NCBI RefSeq assembly: GCF_006715635.1
Contig: NZ_VFNP01000002.1
Location: 3,534,001-3,598,000, forward strand
Source of the DNA: Streptomyces sp. SLBN-118
Lineage (GTDB): Bacteria > Actinomycetota > Actinomycetes > Streptomycetales > Streptomycetaceae
Length of the DNA: 64,000 nt
Reading direction: 5' to 3'
The notes beneath the pieces are model-generated. The model saw only the letters and a list, made by a program, of their open reading frames with translations. It had not been told where the DNA came from and did not search any database. Position 1 is the stretch's first letter, and every line of letters starts with the position of its first letter. Both the position numbers and the translations under genes were made by a program. Shown in pieces: positions 59,889 through 64,000 of the stretch.

Positions 59889-60217
59889 CGGTTGCACTCC
59901 GGCAGGTTTGTTTCCTTGGCCGACATGGGTATGGCCACAGCGTGCCGGGCGCGACGCCTTGACCGGACCCTTCCGTGACAACTGGTCTGCGCCAGCCGCC
60001 CGGGCCCGGCACACCAAGCAGTGGGGCTGGGTGCCGTGCGTACGGCGAGCGGGGATTCACGAGCGGATCGCGACACGAGCGATTCGCGCCACGAACAGTG
60101 ATTCACGAGCAGCGATTCACCGGCGCAGACGAACATGCCGCAGCGCCCGGCGACAGGACTGTCATCACAGCATGTCAGCGGGCACCGCGGCACTTTATTG
60201 ATTCCAACGCCGGTGCG
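59889..60217. other. Gene-free interval between carD and ispD
   Basis: About 330 bases with no gene. Degenerate repeats of (g)attcacgagc(a)g occupy 60054-60123, in one case as gattcacgagcagcgattcac. No clear promoter or terminator seen; it may hold the ispD promoter and carD 3' end. Confidence 0.5.
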
Positions 60218-60700
60218 TCAGGACGCGAGGACCTCGTCGAGCAGAGCCTCGGCCTTGTCTTCGTTGGTGTTCTCCGCGAGGGCGAGCTCGCTCACCAGGA
60301 TCTGGCGCGCCTTGGCGAGCATGCGCTTCTCACCAGCGGAAAGCCCACGCTCCCGCTCGCGACGCCACAGGTCACGCACCACTTCGGCGACCTTGATGAC
60401 ATCGCCGGAGGCGAGCTTCTCGAGATTTGCCTTGTAGCGGCGAGACCAGTTCGTCGGCTCTTCGGCATACGGTGCACGCAGCACCTCGAAGACCCGGTCG
60501 AGCCCGTCCTGACCGACCACATCGCGAACGCCCACGAACTCCGCATTGTCCGCCGGCACGCGAACCGTCAGGTCGCCCTGAGCGACCTTGAGCACCAAGT
60601 AGGTCTTGTCCACGCCTTTGATCTGGCGAGTTTCGATGGCCTCGATCAGCGCGGCCCCGTGATGGGGATAGACCACGGTGTCGCCAACCTTGAACGTCAT
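60218..60700 (-). CDS. carD: CarD-family RNA polymerase-binding transcription factor
   Basis: A 160-aa CarD/CdnL protein. The N-terminal RNA-polymerase interacting (Tudor-like) domain is [27 protein letters not shown]...YLVLKV, and the C-terminal helical DNA-binding domain includes [33 protein letters not shown] with the conserved Trp that wedges the promoter bubble. It stabilises open complexes at housekeeping and rRNA promoters. Placed ahead of ispD on the same strand and divergent from a lipoprotein gene. Confidence 0.95.
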   Translation of the reverse strand: MTFKVGDTVVYPHHGAALIEAIETRQIKGVDKTYLVLKVAQGDLTVRVPADNAEFVGVRDVVGQDGLDRVFEVLRAPYAEEPTNWSRRYKANLEKLASGDVIKVAEVVRDLWRRERERGLSAGEKRMLAKARQILVSELALAENTNEDKAEALLDEVLAS

Positions 60701-61312
60701 GTGACAGGTACCCCTTCCGTGGCTATCCAGGGTAACACGGAAACGGCTTCTTCTGAATGGCGTTTTCGCAGGTCAGGGCATATCTCGGGGCTTGACAACA
60801 GCATCACGAACGTGCTGCGGGCGGCTTCCGGAAGGGGGTATTCGCAGGTCGGAGCGGCTGCACGGGCGGACAGAAACGCGCACGTTACACCCCACACAAC
60901 CCCCTCCAAGAGGGCCGAAAGTCCCGATTTGCCCGAATCCAAGTGGTGAACTTCCCCTACTCCGTTCGGCGGTCGGCCACCCGTACGGACGGATCCGCCA
61001 CCGAATCCGGAATTGATCACCGGGACGTATTCGGTAAGGAATGTGCGGCGGCCACGGAATTGATCAACATGGTTATGTGAACGGCGCGCGAAGAGCCGCG
61101 TACGAAAGAACAGGATGGCGGTGCGGAGTGCGGAGCGTCCGGGAGCGGCGGAGCCGACGGCCGGTGAAGGGGCGGGTCGGGTGCGGGGCGGGCACAGGCG
61201 ATCGGTAACCTGAGCGCGAACTGACACGGGCTTAGCGATCTGCATGCCGCTCCCACGCCAGTTCAACAGCCTGTCCGTAGCCAGTCCGTACGTCCAAGGA
61301 GATGCCGCCGCC
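60701..61312. other. Divergent intergenic region between carD and the lipoprotein gene
   Basis: About 610 bases with no gene. The segment 60720-61080 is less GC-rich. A 12-bp direct repeat, cggaattgatca, occurs at 61008-61019 and 61055-61066, 47 bases apart; each copy contains the palindrome tgatca. It probably carries the promoters of carD and of the lipoprotein gene. Confidence 0.6.
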
Positions 61313-61972
61313 GTGAGCCGCAGCCTTCGACGCGGCGCCCTCGCCGCCACTGCCATCGTGTTCTCGATCGCCTCGCTCTCCGCCTGCGGTGCGGGCACAG
61401 ACGCGCAGACCCTCCAAGTCCGGCCGGACAACGCCGAGACGACGGTCGACACGATCAAGATCCAGAACGCCACGGTGATCACTCAGCCGCAGGCGGAGGC
61501 GGAAGGTCCCGCGGTCGTGTCCGCGACGCTCTTCAACACCGGCTCCCAGGCGCAGACGCTCGACGCGATCACGCTTGACGGGCTGAGCGCTCCGGTGAAG
61601 CTGTCCGCCGCGAAGGGCTCGGGATCGATCACGATTCCGGCGCAGGGCTCGATCATCATCGGCGGCGCGGGGAACGCGGCGGCGGTCATCGAGAAGGGCC
61701 AGGAGGCGTCGAAGAACGCGGGAGGCGTGCAGAACGTCGTCTTCCGCTTCAGCGAGACGGGCGACGTGAAGGTGCAGTCGGTGGTCGTCCCGGCGAAGAG
61801 CTACTTCGAGGGGTACGGGCCGAGCTCCCTGCCGAAGCCGACGACGGAGCCCACCGGCACGCCGACCGGCACCCCGTCGGCCTCGGCCACGGGCCAGCCG
61901 GGCAACGGCGAGTCCGGCGAGCCGGGCACCGCGTCGGACTCCGCCTCGGCGTCCCAGGACGCGGGCAACTGA
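61313..61972 (+). CDS. Exported lipoprotein with an Ig-like/PCuAC-type core
   Basis: A 219-aa lipoprotein from GTG 61313 (VSRSLRRGALAATAIVFSIASLSAC), lipobox LSAC, AAGGAG 12 bases upstream. The mature domain (IKIQNATVITQPQAEAEGPAVVSATLFNTGSQAQTLDAITLDG...IPAQGSIIIGG...VQSVVVPAKSYFEGYG) has the beta-rich pattern of copper-chaperone-like PCu(A)C/DUF461 proteins but lacks the HxnM metal motif. A Thr/Pro/Ser/Gly tail follows. It lies between carD and phoP as in other streptomycetes, and its function is unknown. Strong terminator downstream. Confidence 0.75.
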   Translation: MSRSLRRGALAATAIVFSIASLSACGAGTDAQTLQVRPDNAETTVDTIKIQNATVITQPQAEAEGPAVVSATLFNTGSQAQTLDAITLDGLSAPVKLSAAKGSGSITIPAQGSIIIGGAGNAAAVIEKGQEASKNAGGVQNVVFRFSETGDVKVQSVVVPAKSYFEGYGPSSLPKPTTEPTGTPTGTPSASATGQPGNGESGEPGTASDSASASQDAGN

Positions 61973-61977
61973 CAGAC

Positions 61978-62020
61978 ACGGGGGCGCCCCGCCGGATCCT
62001 CTCCGGCGGGGCGCCCCCGT
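61978..62020. terminator. Bidirectional terminator between the lipoprotein gene and phoP
   Basis: A 19-bp perfect stem (acgggggcgccccgccgga / tccggcggggcgcccccgt) with a 5-base loop serving the convergent lipoprotein and phoR-phoP units. Confidence 0.92.
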
Positions 62021-62138
62021 ACTTCTGTCCGGCCGCGGGCCGGACAGGATCCCTCGTGCGCCCCTCGCACCGCTCGGCACCGGCGCGCCCCCACGGGCTT
62101 CGCGCCCGACTCCGTCGGGCCTGAGGCCGCGGGCCGGT

Positions 62139-62819
62139 TTACGGCTCGAACTTGTAGCCCAGGCCACGCACCGTCACCAGGTACCGCGGCGCACCGGGGT
62201 CAGGCTCGATCTTGGCCCGCAGGCGCTTCACATGGACGTCCAGCGTCTTCGTGTCGCCCACGTAGTCCGCGCCCCAGACCCGGTCGATCAGCTGCATACG
62301 GGTCAGCACCCGGCCCGCGTTGCGCAGCAGCATCTCCAGCAGGTCGAACTCCTTCAGCGGGAGGTCGACCTTTCCGCCCGACACCGTGACGACGTGGCGG
62401 TCCACGTCCATCCGGACCGGGCCGGCCTCCAGGGCCGCCGGGGTGACCTCCTCCGGCTCGCCGCGGCGGCGCAGGACCGCGCGGATGCGGGCGACCAGTT
62501 CCCGCGAGGAAAAGGGCTTGGTGACGTAGTCGTCAGCTCCTATTTCCAGCCCGACGACCTTGTCGATCTCACTGTCCTTGGCGGTGACCATGATCACCGG
62601 GACATTCGAGCGGCCGCGCAGCTGGCGGCAGACCTCGGTACCCGGAAGCCCGGGCAGCATCAGGTCGAGGAGGACGAGGTCGGCGCCATTGCGCTCGAAC
62701 TCGTCGAGACCCTCGGGCCCCGTGGTCGCGATGGCGACCTCGAAGCCCTCCTTGCGGAGCATGTAGGACAGGGCGTCGCTGAATGATTCCTCATCCTCGA
62801 CGACGAGCACTCGGGTCAC
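62139..62819 (-). CDS. phoP: Phosphate response regulator PhoP
   Basis: A 226-aa OmpR/PhoB-type response regulator. The receiver (1-120) has the acidic pocket VVEDEESFSDAL, the phosphorylated Asp in LVLLDLMLPGLPG (about residue 51), and Lys in DDYVTKPFSSREL. The winged-helix domain (about 130-226) contains KEFDLLEMLLRNAGRVLTRMQLIDRVWG and VHVKRLRAKIEPDPG. It controls phosphate-starvation genes and represses antibiotic pathways in streptomycetes. It starts at GTG 62819, overlapping the phoR stop in GTGA, so the pair is translationally coupled. Confidence 0.96.
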   Translation of the reverse strand: MTRVLVVEDEESFSDALSYMLRKEGFEVAIATTGPEGLDEFERNGADLVLLDLMLPGLPGTEVCRQLRGRSNVPVIMVTAKDSEIDKVVGLEIGADDYVTKPFSSRELVARIRAVLRRRGEPEEVTPAALEAGPVRMDVDRHVVTVSGGKVDLPLKEFDLLEMLLRNAGRVLTRMQLIDRVWGADYVGDTKTLDVHVKRLRAKIEPDPGAPRYLVTVRGLGYKFEP

Positions 62820-64000
62820 GGAAGGACCTCCGGGGCAGGAATTTCGCTGTTCGGATCGGTGTCGTAAGGCCGGTCGTCGTCCTCGTCGACGCGATTCGGT
62901 CCGGTGGATGAACGGTCCCGCACGGCGCCCGCTTCGGGAAGCCGCAGGGTGAAAGTGGAGCCCTGTCCCTCGGAGCTCCATACCGTGACTTCCCCGCCGT
63001 GCGAGGCGGCCACGTGTTTGACGATTGCCAGGCCCAGGCCGGTGCCCCCGGTGGCCCGGGACCGGGCGGGGTCGACGCGGTAGAACCGCTCGAAGACCCG
63101 CTCACGGTCCTTCTCGGAGATGCCGATGCCCTGGTCGGTGACGGCGATCTCGATGAGATCACCGCCGGGCGCGGACACGCGACGTGCGGCTACCCCGACC
63201 CGGGTGCGGGCCGGGGAGTAGTTGACGGCGTTCTCGACGAGGTTGCCGAGTGCCGCGGCGAGCTGGCCGCGATTGCCCCAGATGTGCAGGTCGGCGGTAC
63301 CGCCCGCGGCCATCGTGATCTGCTTGGTGGACGCGGGGTGCCGGGAGCGGTCGATGGCCTCGGCGACCAGTTCGTCCACGCGGACAGGTTCGGCGTCCTC
63401 CAGCGGGTCGTCGTTCTGCACCCGGGAGAGGTCGATGAGCTCCTGTACGAGATTGGTGAGCCGGGTCGCTTCGATCTGCATGCGGCCGGCGAAGCGTTCC
63501 ACCGCTTCGGGGTCGTCCGAGGCGCCCATGACCGCCTCGGAGAGCAGGGAGAGCGCGCCGACCGGGGTCTTGAGCTCATGGCTGACGTTGGCGACGAAGT
63601 CGCGCCGTACCGCTTCTATCCGGCGGGCCTCGGTGAGATCCTCGACGAGCAGCAGTACGAGCCGGGAGCCGAGAGGGGCCACCCGGGCGGAGACGGCGAG
63701 GGCCTCGCCCCGGCCGGTACCGCGACGGGGCAGATCCAGTTCGACCTGCCGTATCTCGCCGTCCCGGCGGGTGTCGCGGGCCATGTGCAGCATCGGTTCG
63801 ACGGCGAGCTTCCCGCCGCGCACCAGACCGAGGGCGTACGCCGCGGAGCTGGCCTTGACGACGGAGTCGCTCTCGTCGAGGACGACCGCGGAGGAGCGGA
63901 GTACGGACAGGACCGTGTCGACGCCGGGCGGCAGAACGGCGTCGGTGTGCAGGGAGGTGCGGGTGGGTCTCGCCTGGTCGCGTTCGCTCCAGCGGAACGC
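62816..64000 (-). CDS. phoR: Phosphate sensor histidine kinase PhoR (partial, 5' end outside window)
   Basis: The visible 394 codons form the C-terminal part of PhoR. Upstream is a PAS-like region ([31 protein letters not shown]...); then the H-box [26 protein letters not shown]-box [17 protein letters not shown]1 [16 protein letters not shown] and G2 [18 protein letters not shown] of the ATPase domain. The protein ends [12 protein letters not shown]. The N-terminal membrane segments lie beyond the window. It phosphorylates PhoP when phosphate is scarce. Overlaps phoP by four bases. Confidence 0.95.
   Translation of the reverse strand, partial: AFRWSERDQARPTRTSLHTDAVLPPGVDTVLSVLRSSAVVLDESDSVVKASSAAYALGLVRGGKLAVEPMLHMARDTRRDGEIRQVELDLPRRGTGRGEALAVSARVAPLGSRLVLLLVEDLTEARRIEAVRRDFVANVSHELKTPVGALSLLSEAVMGASDDPEAVERFAGRMQIEATRLTNLVQELIDLSRVQNDDPLEDAEPVRVDELVAEAIDRSRHPASTKQITMAAGGTADLHIWGNRGQLAAALGNLVENAVNYSPARTRVGVAARRVSAPGGDLIEIAVTDQGIGISEKDRERVFERFYRVDPARSRATGGTGLGLAIVKHVAASHGGEVTVWSSEGQGSTFTLRLPEAGAVRDRSSTGPNRVDEDDDRPYDTDPNSEIPAPEVLP

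Overview
The window is chromosomal DNA from a Streptomyces or a very close relative. GC and third-position GC are very high, GTG starts are common, and most genes are core streptomycete housekeeping genes: an SCO-style msiK, groEL2, a cdgB-like diguanylate cyclase, phoR-phoP, cysS-ispF-ispD-carD, and a DasR-type nagK-nagA locus. From memory the gene order resembles the S. coelicolor core between about SCO4230 and SCO4310. No biosynthetic gene cluster, prophage or CRISPR array is visible.

Layout. 1-9.5 kb: HAD phosphatase, a HAAS-like membrane protein, a helicase-associated/WYL-type protein followed by an XPB-type helicase, a ~160-bp mosaic repeat fused to a small ORF, and the RNA-polymerase recycling ATPase HelR. 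9.5-15.2 kb: cutC, a copper P-type ATPase under a CsoR-like operator, small hypothetical genes, an HD phosphohydrolase, a broken Uma2 gene and a DUF4031 pair. 15.2-18.7 kb: a MurNAc catabolic operon (RpiR regulator, MurQ, PTS EIIBC) with two self-similar palindromes at the regulator's start. 18.9-24.5 kb: DUF4232 lipoprotein, secreted tripeptidyl aminopeptidase, groEL2 under two CIRCE-like elements, a cold-shock protein and a MoaD/ThiS-like protein. 24.5-29.6 kb: threonine synthase under a SAM-I riboswitch, then glucosylglycerate/trehalose genes (gpgS, otsA, otsB).

29.6-37.2 kb is amino-sugar metabolism: an orphan sugar-binding lipoprotein, a SIS-domain isomerase/deaminase, nagK-nagA (two DasR-like sites), then a PfkB kinase and class II aldolase. 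37.2-49 kb: a CBM-like membrane protein, a GAF-PAS-GGDEF cyclase with BldD- and Crp-like sites upstream, flavin reductase, arfB, terD, secreted M1 and M4 peptidases, two gene remnants that look like a deleted HbpS-SenR haem/redox-sensing locus, a GNAT protein, an FAD oxidoreductase, a tRNA-Thr beside a serine-hydrolase remnant, and msiK. 49-56 kb: a small secreted protein, nucleotidyltransferase, DoxX protein, an intact-looking IS701-family insertion with CTAG target duplication, and an unrecognised 500-aa gene coupled to a NUDIX hydrolase. 56-64 kb: rlmB, cysS, ispF-ispD, carD, a lipoprotein and the phosphate regulators phoP and phoR (phoR runs off the window).

How parts work together. The murQ/murP and nagK/nagA loci both feed cell-wall amino sugars into glycolysis. 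MsiK probably energises sugar ABC importers whose permeases lie elsewhere; the orphan binding protein here may be one such partner. The most unusual points are the decayed HbpS/SenR scar, the SAM riboswitch whose closing stem overlaps the thrC ribosome-binding site, the double half-degenerate CIRCE arrangement, a DasR-like site in front of cutC, a possible -1 frameshift signal in the IS transposase, and the unknown 500-aa + NUDIX gene pair.
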